9,833 nt of DNA from Desulfobacterales bacterium (GCA_027066725.1 JAMONC010000210.1:1-9833), one strand, 5' to 3'. Numbered from the stretch's first letter, positions 1 through 7,407 are shown. Notes: generated from the sequence alone by a model not told the origin. Made by a program: numbers and translations.

Positions 1-642
1 TATAGAAAATGCTATAGATTCATTTGTAATCTTATCTGGACTAGGATCAGAGATAAGCCTTGTTACACGTTCAATATCATCAAGTCCTATGTATTTAAAT
101 AAAAGTCCATTTTCTAATATTTTTGTAGGGAAATATCTTCCTCGTTGTTTTCTATCCGTACCTCTTACTTCAAATATATCTGCAAAATCTGCTGCAACTT
201 CAAATGTTAAAATAAGCTTTGCATTTTTCTCAGAATAATTTGTTACTCTAATATGCTCATAGTGAGCACCTTCCCATAAAAGTTTTGCCCTAAATATATG
301 AATACTTCCTTGAGGGATTATCTGTCCTTTATCGTCTTTTAGTTCTGGATTTGTAAGATCAACAGTCAAAAGACTATTGTCTTCTCTAACAGTGGAATTT
401 AATAAAAGAGGACGCAACCCATTTATTTTAAGTTCATATTTGGATAAAAATCTTGTATCAAAGTGGTATATACCATGCTCTACTCTACCAATTGCTTGGA
501 TATCACCAAATCTATCAAAAACCGCAAAGGTATCACCATGTTTTAAAACCCGGGTGCGATCATCCACCCGGGTAGAAGTAGCCTTTACATAATAAAACTC
601 ATCTATCTGGATAATCTCTTTTCCCCCTTTTTCTATATCCAC
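1..642 (-). CDS. Amylo-alpha-1,6-glucosidase / glycogen-debranching-type enzyme, N-terminal part
   Basis: The first 214 codons of a protein whose C-terminal part lies beyond the left edge. What is visible matches the N-terminal beta-rich domain of bacterial amylo-alpha-1,6-glucosidases (GDE N-terminal 'bis' type). The signature residues are HGDTFAVFDRFGDI (35-48), GIYHFDTRFLSKYEL (57-71), a NG..PLLL segment, and ADFADIFEVRG near residues 146-156. The catalytic GH-type (alpha/alpha)6 domain expected for hydrolysing alpha-1,6 branches is not in the window, so catalytic residues cannot be checked. The start is GTG at 642-640, preceded by a full AAGGAGGT; no in-frame ATG lies between this site and the first conserved motif. 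The gene begins 20 bases after the GT4 gene on the same strand, so the two are probably co-transcribed and act on the same alpha-glucan. Codons 24-32 carry an unusual GC-rich inverted repeat. The family call is firm; substrate (glycogen or another glucan) is inferred. Confidence 0.88.
   Translation of the reverse strand, partial: MDIEKGGKEIIQIDEFYYVKATSTRVDDRTRVLKHGDTFAVFDRFGDIQAIGRVEHGIYHFDTRFLSKYELKINGLRPLLLNSTVREDNSLLTVDLTNPELKDDKGQIIPQGSIHIFRAKLLWEGAHYEHIRVTNYSEKNAKLILTFEVAADFADIFEVRGTDRKQRGRYFPTKILENGLLFKYIGLDDIERVTRLISDPSPDKITNESIAFSI
548..573. repeat. GC-rich perfect inverted repeat inside the debranching-enzyme gene
   Basis: Two 9-base arms, ACCCGGGTG (548-556) and CACCCGGGT (565-573), are exact reverse complements with an 8-base loop. 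Each arm contains the palindrome CCCGGG. They encode Thr-Arg-Val twice (residues 24-26 and 30-32) and use CGG arginine codons, in a region where arginine is otherwise mostly AGA/AGG. The hairpin would form about 70 bases into the message. Its function is unknown. Confidence 0.8.
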
Positions 643-645
643 CCT

Positions 646-653
646 ACCTCCTT
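646..653 (-). promoter_or_regulatory. Ribosome binding site deciding the GTG start of the debranching enzyme
   Basis: The minus strand reads AAGGAGGT, a full Shine-Dalgarno match. Only three bases separate it from the GTG at 642-640 (four from the end of GGAGG). This is slightly tight, but no other start codon is better placed. Confidence 0.75.
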
Positions 654-662
654 TTCTTAAAT

Positions 663-1712
663 TTATGCGGCAATGCGAGGTTCAACTCTAGCATAGATTA
701 GTTCTTCATATATCTTAAGATAATCCATTGCCATTCTTTTGGCAGAAAATCTTTCCTCAAATACCTTCCTACATCTTTTTCGATCAATAAACTGAAGTCT
801 TTTAACTGCCTCTACTGCATCTTCAATATTATTTACAATAAAACCTGTTACTCCGTCTAGCATAACTTCTGGTACAGAACCATGAGGATAAGCAATAACA
901 GGTGTACCACATGCAAATGCTTCTATCATCACCAAACCAAAAGGCTCTGGCCAATCAATTGGGAATAAAAGTCCTAAGGCATTTGCTAGAAATTCATTTT
1001 TTTCTTTATCACCAACTTCTCCAATAAATTCAACTAAAGGATGATCTAAAAGTGGTTTAATACACGTTTCATAATATTCTTTATCCGCCTTATCCACCTT
1101 AGCAGCTATTTTTAATGGAATCCCAGCCCTTTTAGCAATCTCAATTGCCCTATCAGGACGCTTTTCTGGACTAATTCTACCTAAAAAGGCAAGATAAGAA
1201 CCAGGAATAAATTTAGGGGTATAAAGATCTTCTGGTAATCCATGATAAACAGTGCCAACCCATCTTGCAAAAGGAAGTGGCTTTCTTTGATAATCAGATA
1301 TAGAAACTACAGGTATATCTTTATATTCTTTATATAAAGGCTTAAGATCTTCTATATCTAATCTGCCATGTAATGTAGTTACATGGGCAGTATTTATCCT
1401 TCTTACACATGGAAAATGTATATAATCTATATGAAAATGTATTATGTCAAACTTATCTGCTTCTTTTAGTACGTTTTCTAATAAAAGAATATGATGAGCT
1501 AAAGGGTCTTTTACATTCTCATCTAATCTTAGAGCTTTTTTACTAATACCATTTAATTTTGCACGAGTATTTGAATCTTGACTAGCAAATAGTGTTACCT
1601 CATGGCCCATTTTAACAAGCTCTTCAGTTAGATAAGATACAACCCTTTCTGTACCACCATAGAGTTTAGGTGGAACACTTTCATAAAGAGGAGCAACCTG
1701 TGCTATTCTCAT
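663..1712 (-). CDS. Glycosyltransferase family 4 (GT-B fold) protein
   Basis: A 349-residue cytoplasmic glycosyltransferase of the retaining GT-B class that transfers a sugar from an NDP-sugar donor. The N-terminal Rossmann half shows MRIAQVAPL at the start and YGGTERVV (18-25). The C-terminal half shows FLGRISPEKRPD (176-187), the linker HGLPEDLY (157-164), and the donor-site EX7E motif E256-PFGLVMI-E264 followed by ACGTPVIA (267-274). GSVPEV and DGVTGF follow, as usual for GT4. Length is normal for the family. No signal peptide or membrane segment is seen. The ATG at 1712 has AGGAGGTT (1721-1728) about eight bases upstream. It is the first gene of a unit whose second gene, 20 bases on, is a glycogen-debranching-type enzyme. 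A role in alpha-glucan or trehalose-like sugar metabolism is therefore plausible, but the acceptor cannot be read from sequence. The motifs resemble glycosyltransferases often annotated only as 'GT4'. Confidence 0.9.
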   Translation of the reverse strand: MRIAQVAPLYESVPPKLYGGTERVVSYLTEELVKMGHEVTLFASQDSNTRAKLNGISKKALRLDENVKDPLAHHILLLENVLKEADKFDIIHFHIDYIHFPCVRRINTAHVTTLHGRLDIEDLKPLYKEYKDIPVVSISDYQRKPLPFARWVGTVYHGLPEDLYTPKFIPGSYLAFLGRISPEKRPDRAIEIAKRAGIPLKIAAKVDKADKEYYETCIKPLLDHPLVEFIGEVGDKEKNEFLANALGLLFPIDWPEPFGLVMIEAFACGTPVIAYPHGSVPEVMLDGVTGFIVNNIEDAVEAVKRLQFIDRKRCRKVFEERFSAKRMAMDYLKIYEELIYARVEPRIAA

Positions 1713-1740
1713 GACGCTTTAACCTCCTAAATAAAAAAGA

Positions 1741-1769
1741 TTTATAAAAAGGTCAAAACGCCATTTAAA
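1741..1769 (-). promoter_or_regulatory. Candidate sigma-70-type promoter of the GT4/debranching unit
   Basis: On the minus strand TTTAAA (1769-1764, 4/6 to consensus) and TATAAA (1746-1741, 5/6) are separated by exactly 17 bases. Transcription would begin near 1733, leaving a short leader that just includes the AGGAGGTT at 1728-1721. The -35 box overlaps the T-run of the putative glnE terminator. In AT-rich DNA such matches arise by chance, so the call is moderate. Confidence 0.4.
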
Positions 1770-1784
1770 AACTGAATTATCAGT
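1767..1784 (-). terminator. Weak rho-independent-type terminator downstream of glnE
   Basis: The minus strand reads ACTGA-TAAT-TCAGT followed by a further run of T (five in total, counting the last stem base). That is a perfect 5-bp stem with a 4-base loop, extendable by G-T pairs at its base. It lies about 85 bases after the glnE stop codon and before the GT4 start, where a glnE terminator would be expected. The stem is short and AT-rich, so termination may be partial. Confidence 0.35.
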
Positions 1785-1868
1785 CCCTGGATAATTATTG
1801 GAGAATTCCCGACTAAATAGTAAGTATCTTAAAAAGAAATGCAATAGCAGTCTTTGATAATTAAAAAA

Positions 1869-4769
1869 TTAATAAAAATTAAAGTTTTTTAAAATATTAC
1901 TTACTTTATTACAAATATTAGGAGGATTAGAAATTGTTGGCTTTAAGCCTAATAGACTTTGCTTATGATACAGATCGATTAATTCCTTATAAGCATTTAT
2001 TAAGATATCTATATCTTCATATTTAAGACCAAGTGCTAAAGAATTTTTTAAAATATCCACAGTAGATGTAGATTTAATAAGATCTGAATATTTATATGAA
2101 AAACAAAGGGCTATAAACTGTGCAAAAAATTCTATATCTAATAATCCTCCATCAGAGTACTTTATATGAAAACGATCCTTTTCTTTTAAGTGAGCCTGTT
2201 TTAGTCGGGATTTCATATCTAAGATCTCTTTTTTTGTATATTCAATATCTCTAGGCAATCTAAGCACTATCCATCTAGTACGCATAAAAAAGCGCCTTAT
2301 TTCAGGATCTCCACATATTGGCCTTGCCCTAAAAAGGGCTTGATGCTCCCAGGTCCAAGCATTAAATAGTTGGTATTTTCTAAATGCCTTTGCCTTACTT
2401 ACTAAAACCCCTGCCTCTCCACTAGGTCTAAGCCTCATATCAACTTCATAAAGCTTTCCAAAGGCAGTATTAAGGGTTAACATCTGGATTATCCTTTGTC
2501 CAAGGCGAGGGAAATAAGTAGCAAGATCAATTGGATAACTACCTGTTGTATATCCTTTATTTATACCTGTATGTAAAAATACAAGATCTAAATCTGAAGA
2601 AAAAGAAAGCTCCCTTCCTCCTAATTTACCATATCCTATTATAGAAAAGCCACCAATGTCTTTAGATAGACTATCTATCCTTTGCTTTAGTCCCCAGACA
2701 GGCATTCCATGTCTTATAATCATATAACAAAAACAAAGCTCAAAAACCTTCTCAAGAACCACTTGGGCTAAATTAGTTAATGCCAAAGATGTTTTAAGGG
2801 AGTGAGAAATACCTAAAAGATGCGAAGCTGCAATTCTAAACATATTAGAATGCTTAAATATTCTAAGTTCATCCATTAAGGATTCTATATCATCTTTTCC
2901 TATAGAGTTAAGACGGATATTTATATCTTCTCTAAGTTCTTTAATATCTGCTATCCTAGATAGAGATCTTATATCAATTAATTCATCTATTAAAATTGGA
3001 TGCCTTTTTATCTGCTCAGAAATCCAAGGACTATTACCAACAAATTTTACAAAGTATTTAAGTGCATTTGGATTTTCACGTAATAATACTAAATAGCTTG
3101 TCCTTTTTTGAATTGACTCAATAACAGATAATACTCTTACTAGGACCTTTTCAGGATCTTTGTATCTTGAGATTTCTTTTAACAAAAAAGGGAAAAGTTC
3201 TCTAAGTCTTCTTTGTCCTATATTACCAAGTGAAATAGTAGCTTTTAAATTTTTATGAGCATTTATTAAATCTAAAATTCTCTTAGGTTCTCTAAAACCT
3301 AAAGAAATAAGGAGTAAACTCCCCTCCTCTAAAGATAAGTTAGCATCCCAAAGGTCTTTTAATTTTTCTATGTTCTCTGAAACGTTTATTCTTTCTTGTT
3401 GTTCAAAGAGGTTAGAAAAATGTCTTTGTACAAAACTTCTATATAATTCTATATCTTTTTTAAACTTTTCTTCTTCTTTATAACCCAAGGAATATGAAAG
3501 TAACTTAAATTGCTTATAATCCTTTGGAATTATATGGGTTTGTTGATCTAAACGTTCTTGTAACCTATTTTCTAAAGACCTTAAAAATATATAGGAATTG
3601 GTTAATTCTTTTACTGCAGAGATAGGTAAGTATTCCCTATCTTTTAAAACCTCCAGTGTCTTTAAAAGATTTTTGGTTCTTATCTTTTTATCTTTTCCAC
3701 CTCTTACAAGTTGAATTGCTTGGACAATAAATTCAATCTGTCTAATTCCACCTTTTCCTAATTTTATATTATCATCTATTCCTTTTTTCTGTATCTGTTT
3801 AAATATCATGTTTTTCATATCTCTTAATGCATCAAAAATACTAAAATCTAAATATCTTCTATAAACAAAAGGGGTAACAATAGAATAAAAAGTTTTTATA
3901 TCTTCTTCTAATCCAGTAATTGGACTTGCCTTTATCCAAGCAAATCTCTCCCACTCTCGTCCATAAATTAAAAAGTAGTCTTCAAGTGCTTCTAAATCCA
4001 TAACTAGGGGACCGCTATCTCCAAAAGGACGAAGACGAGTATCTACTCTTAAACAAAAGCCATGTTCAGTTCTTGTTGATAAAAATTGAATAAGTCTTCT
4101 AACAAGAATTGTAAAAAATTCTTGTGCAGAAATCTTTAATTTCCCATCTGTAAAGCCTGGTTCTGGAAATAAAAATATGAGATCAACATCTGAAGAAAAA
4201 TTTAATTCATGCCCGCCTAATTTCCCCATACAAACAGTGATAAGCTCTAGAGGGCTCCCATCTTTTTTTCTAGGAATACCAAATTTCTTACTGAGGTCTC
4301 TCTTTATCCATTTAATACAAGCAAGTATAAGCGAGGTAGCAAGATTACTTAATAAGTTTGAAACTTCAAAAAAATCAGCAGTTAAAACGCATATATCTCT
4401 TAGACATATCTTTGCCATTTCATGATTTCTAAGTTTTCTTATTTCTGCTAAAAAATTTTTTTCATCTAAAACCCTTTGAATAATCTCATTAAGATGCATA
4501 TTATAAAAAGAAGGAGGAGGTTCTTTGACATTTAAGGTACTAACAAGTTTTGGTAAAAGTTCAGGACTCTTTAATAGATTCTTATATAAAAAATCACTAA
4601 ATAAGATAGCAGGCTTTACCCCTTTAAACGAAAACAATTTATCTAGTTCTTTATTATCTAATTTATTTTTTAATTCTTTTATCTTTGTATCACATAAAAG
4701 TTGTAATTCCTTATTGGGGATTTCAGATAATATTTTGAAAGCTTTTTTATTTTTGTTATTAAAACTCAT
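1869..4769 (-). CDS. glnE: Bifunctional glutamine synthetase adenylyltransferase / adenylyl-removing enzyme
   Basis: GlnE (966 residues; the E. coli protein is about 946) attaches AMP to, and removes it from, a tyrosine of glutamine synthetase, responding to PII protein and glutamine. Both duplicated nucleotidyltransferase domains are intact. The N-terminal adenylyl-removing domain has GKLGGHELNFSSDVDL (182-197, metal ligands D194 and D196), RLRPFG (245-250) and KGGIRQIEF (339-347). The C-terminal adenylyl-transferase domain has GKLGGRELSFSSDLDL (714-729, D726 and D728), VDMRLRPSGEAG (776-787) and GGLLDIEFF (874-882). A helical linker lies between them. The ATG at 4769 is preceded by AAGGA six bases away. 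No glnA or glnB lies in the window, so the gene appears to be its own unit, divergent from cfa. No frameshift or missing catalytic residue was seen. Identification is near certain. Confidence 0.97.
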   Translation of the reverse strand: MSFNNKNKKAFKILSEIPNKELQLLCDTKIKELKNKLDNKELDKLFSFKGVKPAILFSDFLYKNLLKSPELLPKLVSTLNVKEPPPSFYNMHLNEIIQRVLDEKNFLAEIRKLRNHEMAKICLRDICVLTADFFEVSNLLSNLATSLILACIKWIKRDLSKKFGIPRKKDGSPLELITVCMGKLGGHELNFSSDVDLIFLFPEPGFTDGKLKISAQEFFTILVRRLIQFLSTRTEHGFCLRVDTRLRPFGDSGPLVMDLEALEDYFLIYGREWERFAWIKASPITGLEEDIKTFYSIVTPFVYRRYLDFSIFDALRDMKNMIFKQIQKKGIDDNIKLGKGGIRQIEFIVQAIQLVRGGKDKKIRTKNLLKTLEVLKDREYLPISAVKELTNSYIFLRSLENRLQERLDQQTHIIPKDYKQFKLLSYSLGYKEEEKFKKDIELYRSFVQRHFSNLFEQQERINVSENIEKLKDLWDANLSLEEGSLLLISLGFREPKRILDLINAHKNLKATISLGNIGQRRLRELFPFLLKEISRYKDPEKVLVRVLSVIESIQKRTSYLVLLRENPNALKYFVKFVGNSPWISEQIKRHPILIDELIDIRSLSRIADIKELREDINIRLNSIGKDDIESLMDELRIFKHSNMFRIAASHLLGISHSLKTSLALTNLAQVVLEKVFELCFCYMIIRHGMPVWGLKQRIDSLSKDIGGFSIIGYGKLGGRELSFSSDLDLVFLHTGINKGYTTGSYPIDLATYFPRLGQRIIQMLTLNTAFGKLYEVDMRLRPSGEAGVLVSKAKAFRKYQLFNAWTWEHQALFRARPICGDPEIRRFFMRTRWIVLRLPRDIEYTKKEILDMKSRLKQAHLKEKDRFHIKYSDGGLLDIEFFAQFIALCFSYKYSDLIKSTSTVDILKNSLALGLKYEDIDILINAYKELIDLYHKQSLLGLKPTISNPPNICNKVSNILKNFNFY

Positions 4770-4789
4770 GGCTTATCCTTAAAAGATAT

Positions 4790-4818
4790 TTGCTTGATTC
4801 TCTTTATAATCATAAAAT
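4790..4818 (+). promoter_or_regulatory. Candidate promoter of the cfa operon
   Basis: TTGCTT (4790-4795) and TAAAAT (4813-4818, 5/6 to consensus) are spaced by 17 bases. The start of transcription would be near 4825, giving a leader of about 77 bases before the GTG of cfa. The leader contains ATTGGG twice (4831-4836 and 4845-4850) but no convincing structured element. It is the best sigma-70-type match on the plus strand in the 132-base divergent gap between glnE and cfa. I found no equally good minus-strand promoter for glnE there. Confidence 0.4.
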
Positions 4819-4886
4819 ACTTTAAATAACATTGGGTTGGAAGAGATTGGGGGCACATAACAATAACTTCGCTCACCTATATTACG

Positions 4887-4894
4887 AAAGGGGG
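4887..4894 (+). promoter_or_regulatory. G-rich ribosome binding site deciding the GTG start of cfa
   Basis: AAAGGGGG ends seven bases before GTG at 4902. It equals AAGGAGG with G in place of the central A, which still pairs with 16S rRNA through a G-U wobble. It favours the GTG over the ATG at 4926, which lacks such a site. Confidence 0.65.
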
Positions 4895-4901
4895 TTTAGC
4901 C

Positions 4902-6119
4902 GTGGATATTCAAAAAGCTCTGGACATGATCTCCTCTATATTTAGCTCGGATGATATACCAGTAAGTGCAAAGATTGAATTGTGGGAAAAAGACAAAAGC
5001 GTCTTAATTGGAAAAGGTGCTCCCCAGTTCACAATAAAATTTAAAGACCCTAAAGCCTTTGATGCTATACTTACTGATCCTGGATTAGGTTTTGGTGAAA
5101 ATTATATGAAAGGACTAATTGAAGTAGAAGGTGACTTAGATGCATTATTAAAACTTTTTTATTTTTACGATCTTTCAGGCAAATTATCTGTTAAACAAAA
5201 GGCTAAGATAGGTTGGATCAATATAAAACAAAAGTTTGGACATGGATTAAAACAAACTAAAAAAAATGTACAATATCATTATGATAAGGGAAATGAGTTT
5301 TATAAACTTTGGCTTGATAAAGGATTAAACTATTCTTGTGCCTTTTTCAAAACAGAAGAAGATGACCTAGAAACAGCGCAACTAAACAAAATCCATCATA
5401 TATTAAATAAACTCAGGTTGAAATCTGGACAAAAACTTTTAGATATCGGCTGTGGTTGGGGCTCTTTAGTTATAGAAGCTGCAAAAAAATATGGAGTACT
5501 AGCTGTTGGACTTACCCTGTCTAAACAACAATATGAACTTGCTAATGAACGCATTAGAGAACAAGGTCTTCAAGGAAGAGTGGAAGTAAGGCTTGAAGAT
5601 TATAGGGAAACGAGTCAAAAGGAAAAAGGAATATATGATAGAATTGTCTCTGTTGGTATGTTTGAGCATGTGGGGAGAGAGAATATACCCATCTTTTTTG
5701 AAGAAACTAAAAAACTTTTAAGAAATAAAGGTATAATGGTACTACATACTATTGGAAGAATGCAACCTGAAGAATTGGATTCATGGCTTAAAAAATATAT
5801 ATTCCCAGGAGGTTATATACCGGCTTTAGGGGAAGTTGTAGAAGCAGCAGATAAATATGGATTTGACTTTGTTGACCTAGAAGATTTTAGAATACATTAT
5901 GCAGAGACATTATCTCACTGGATTAAACGTTTTGAAAACAACAAAAATAAAATAAAAGAGATGATGGGAGAAGAATTTGTAAGGATGTGGCGCCTTTACT
6001 TATATGGTTCAAGGGCATCATTTTCTTATGGACCAATGCATGTATTTCAGTTTTTATATAGCTTAGGACGTAGATATGACTGGCCTCTTTATAGAAAGTG
6101 GTTTTATAAGTCCAATTAA
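4902..6119 (+). CDS. cfa: Cyclopropane-fatty-acyl-phospholipid synthase family methyltransferase
   Basis: A 405-residue S-adenosylmethionine-dependent enzyme that adds a methylene bridge to the double bond of unsaturated acyl chains in membrane phospholipids. Residues 1-115 form the N-terminal lipid-engaging domain typical of bacterial Cfa. The catalytic domain shows YHYDKGNEFY (125-134), NYSCAFF (143-149, with the conserved cysteine C146), the SAM-binding LLDIGCGWGSL (179-189), LEDYRE (231-236), and SVGMFEHVG (250-258, containing the glutamate E255 that corresponds to the bicarbonate-site glutamate of E. coli Cfa). FPGGYIP (301-307) and HYAETLSHW (332-340) follow. Length matches the family. 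It starts at GTG with a G-rich Shine-Dalgarno. It leads an operon: a flavin-reductase gene begins 12 bases after its stop, then a TPR protein. Members that instead make 10-methyl or methylene acyl chains share this fold, so the exact product is not certain. Confidence 0.94.
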   Translation: MDIQKALDMISSIFSSDDIPVSAKIELWEKDKSVLIGKGAPQFTIKFKDPKAFDAILTDPGLGFGENYMKGLIEVEGDLDALLKLFYFYDLSGKLSVKQKAKIGWINIKQKFGHGLKQTKKNVQYHYDKGNEFYKLWLDKGLNYSCAFFKTEEDDLETAQLNKIHHILNKLRLKSGQKLLDIGCGWGSLVIEAAKKYGVLAVGLTLSKQQYELANERIREQGLQGRVEVRLEDYRETSQKEKGIYDRIVSVGMFEHVGRENIPIFFEETKKLLRNKGIMVLHTIGRMQPEELDSWLKKYIFPGGYIPALGEVVEAADKYGFDFVDLEDFRIHYAETLSHWIKRFENNKNKIKEMMGEEFVRMWRLYLYGSRASFSYGPMHVFQFLYSLGRRYDWPLYRKWFYKSN

Positions 6120-6131
6120 TCAGGGGGAAAT

Positions 6132-6593
6132 ATGCAAGAGTTATTAAGCAATGTAATTTCTACAGGTGTATACATCATTACAGTTAGAAGTGGTGAGCGA
6201 ATAAACGGTATGACTGCTGCGTGGGTTACACAAGTTTCTTTTAAACCTAAACTAGTAGTTGTTTCTATTGCTCCTGCGCGTTATACTCATAATCTCATTC
6301 AGGAATCTGGATTTTTTTGTATAAATACACTATCAAAAGATGATATTGAACTTGCTAAAAAATTTGGTTTTGTAAGTGGTAGAAACGAAGATAAGTTTAA
6401 AGATATAAATTATACAAATGCATTAAAAGGTTCCCCTATTATAGAGGGGGCGATTGCTTATGTAGAGTGTGAAGTTGTTAGTAGTGTAGATGCGGGAGAT
6501 CATACCTTATTTATTGGACAAGTGGTTGATGCTGCTATTTTAAAAGAAGATAAAGAACCACTTATATTTAAATGGAAAGACTTTTTCAAATAA
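6132..6593 (+). CDS. Small FMN-binding flavin reductase-domain protein
   Basis: A 153-residue soluble protein covering a single flavin-reductase-like split-barrel domain. Motifs in order are GVYIITV (12-18), NGMTAAWVTQVSF (25-37), KPKLVVVSI (38-46), FCINTLS (62-68), FGFVSGRNEDKF (78-89) and DHTLFIGQVVDA (123-134). The NGMTAAW and DHTLFIGQV blocks are the FMN-pocket hallmarks of this family. It has no rubredoxin or flavodoxin extension, unlike larger anaerobe proteins that start with this domain. Such proteins reduce or carry FMN and pass electrons to a partner; which donor and acceptor cannot be told here. It lies 12 bases downstream of cfa with an AGGGGG ribosome binding site a few bases before its ATG, so it is translated from the cfa message. 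A link to lipid modification is only inferred from this position. Family call firm, physiological role unknown. Confidence 0.88.
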   Translation: MQELLSNVISTGVYIITVRSGERINGMTAAWVTQVSFKPKLVVVSIAPARYTHNLIQESGFFCINTLSKDDIELAKKFGFVSGRNEDKFKDINYTNALKGSPIIEGAIAYVECEVVSSVDAGDHTLFIGQVVDAAILKEDKEPLIFKWKDFFK

Positions 6594-6619
6594 TTCCTGT
6601 TAAAGAGAGGTAAAGCTAA

Positions 6620-7342
6620 GTGAGCGAACTAAAAGATGAACAAAAACCAATACTAGAGCAAGCAAAAGAAGAGATTATGGAAGGTGTGCCTATTTGGGCA
6701 CAAGATTATATAAAAAAATATGGGAAACAAACTTTAATCTTAATAGGTTGTTTTATTATAACTATCTTTGTGATAATAGGTGCTAAAGCCTACTTTCAAC
6801 ATGTAAAAGAAATTAGTTCTACTAAATTAGGTTTGGCAATTATGATTAAAAATCCAGATCAGAGACTAATGGCTTTAGAACAAATTATTGAACAAGAACC
6901 CCACACAGATGCAGGACACCAAGCAAGACTACTTTTAGCTGCAACTTATAGAGACTTAGGTATGTTAAAAAAATCTAAAGAGGCTTATAAAAAGGCTGTA
7001 AAAGATTTCTCTAAAAAATCAGTTCTAAAAGATAGTGCAATGATTGGATTAGGATATGTAAGTGAATCCCTTAAAGATTTTAAAGGAGCTATGGAAGAAT
7101 ATCAAAAGGTAAGTAATAGACATCATGGTTATGATGCTATTTCGTATAGGGATTTAGGTAGAGTTGCTTTTAAGTTAGGATATTATAATAAAGCACAAAG
7201 TGCACTAAACAGCTATTTATCTTTAAGACCTGATGCTCCTGATATCGGTTTTATAAGATATGAACTTTCCAAAATAGAAAATAAAATAGCCGCACAAAAA
7301 GCGAACAATTTTTCCATAAAAAATACTCCTATTGGTAAATAA
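6620..7342 (+). CDS. Single-pass membrane protein with periplasmic TPR domain (YfgM/TPR_21-like)
   Basis: A 240-residue protein with a charged cytoplasmic N-terminus (1-36), one hydrophobic helix (about 37-58, TLILIGCFIITIFVIIGAKA), and a soluble helical region to the end. Residues about 100-207 read as three tetratricopeptide-like helix pairs: ARLLLAATYRDLGMLKKSKEAYKKA (described at 102-126), then 137-163 ending AMEEYQKV, then 174-207 with DLGRVAFKLGYYNKA. The layout (short cytosolic tail, one anchor, TPRs outside) matches YfgM-like ancillary proteins of the Sec/outer-membrane-protein pathway. The gene neighbourhood usual for YfgM (bamB, der, hisS) is absent, so orthology is not claimed. It starts at GTG (6620) with AGAGG nine bases upstream and lies 26 bases after the flavin-reductase gene. 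It is probably the last gene of the cfa unit. Partner proteins are unknown. Confidence 0.8.
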   Translation: MSELKDEQKPILEQAKEEIMEGVPIWAQDYIKKYGKQTLILIGCFIITIFVIIGAKAYFQHVKEISSTKLGLAIMIKNPDQRLMALEQIIEQEPHTDAGHQARLLLAATYRDLGMLKKSKEAYKKAVKDFSKKSVLKDSAMIGLGYVSESLKDFKGAMEEYQKVSNRHHGYDAISYRDLGRVAFKLGYYNKAQSALNSYLSLRPDAPDIGFIRYELSKIENKIAAQKANNFSIKNTPIGK

Positions 7343-7357
7343 TTACATAATAGTTTA

Positions 7358-7379
7358 AATAAAAATCCTTATAAAGGAT
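7358..7379 (-). terminator. Hairpin with T-run on the minus strand, between the TPR and MoaE-like genes
   Basis: ATCCTT (7365-7370) and AAGGAT (7374-7379) form a 6-bp perfect stem with a 3-base loop. Reading on the minus strand it is followed by four more T (five with the last stem base) and then ATTT, the layout of a rho-independent terminator. On the plus strand no T-run follows. It could stop antisense transcripts arriving from the minus-strand LD-carboxypeptidase gene about 1 kb away. It could equally be an operator or mRNA-processing hairpin in front of the MoaE-like gene. The stem is short and AT-rich. Confidence 0.35.
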
Positions 7380-7392
7380 ATAGAAAATATAG

Positions 7393-7399
7393 AAAGGGG
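7393..7399 (+). promoter_or_regulatory. Ribosome binding site that selects ATG 7408 for the MoaE-like gene
   Basis: AAAGGGG ends eight bases before the ATG at 7408. The upstream in-frame GTG codons at 7399 and 7402 overlap or directly abut this site and so cannot use it. The start is therefore set at 7408. Confidence 0.75.
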
Positions 7400-7407
7400 T
7401 GGTGTTT

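Noticed and set aside
377..592. Plus-strand open frame opposite the debranching-enzyme gene.
   Set aside because: The minus-strand reading has strong family motifs throughout; this frame shows no motif and no ribosome binding site.
1729..1756. TTGACC on the minus strand as the -35 box of the GT4 promoter.
   Set aside because: Its matching -10 at 17-18 bases would be TATTTA next to the ribosome binding site, so the transcript would begin after or within that site; TTTAAA/TATAAA fits better.
4177..4782. Plus-strand open frames at 4177-4425 and 4525-4782 opposite glnE.
   Set aside because: They are antisense shadows of conserved GlnE sequence, with no recognisable protein features.
4825..4901. 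A riboswitch or structured leader in front of cfa.
   Set aside because: The leader shows only a repeated ATTGGG and no stems or conserved core I could recognise.
7399..7407. Upstream GTG start for the MoaE-like protein.
   Set aside because: It overlaps the AAAGGGG ribosome binding site, which is correctly spaced for ATG 7408.
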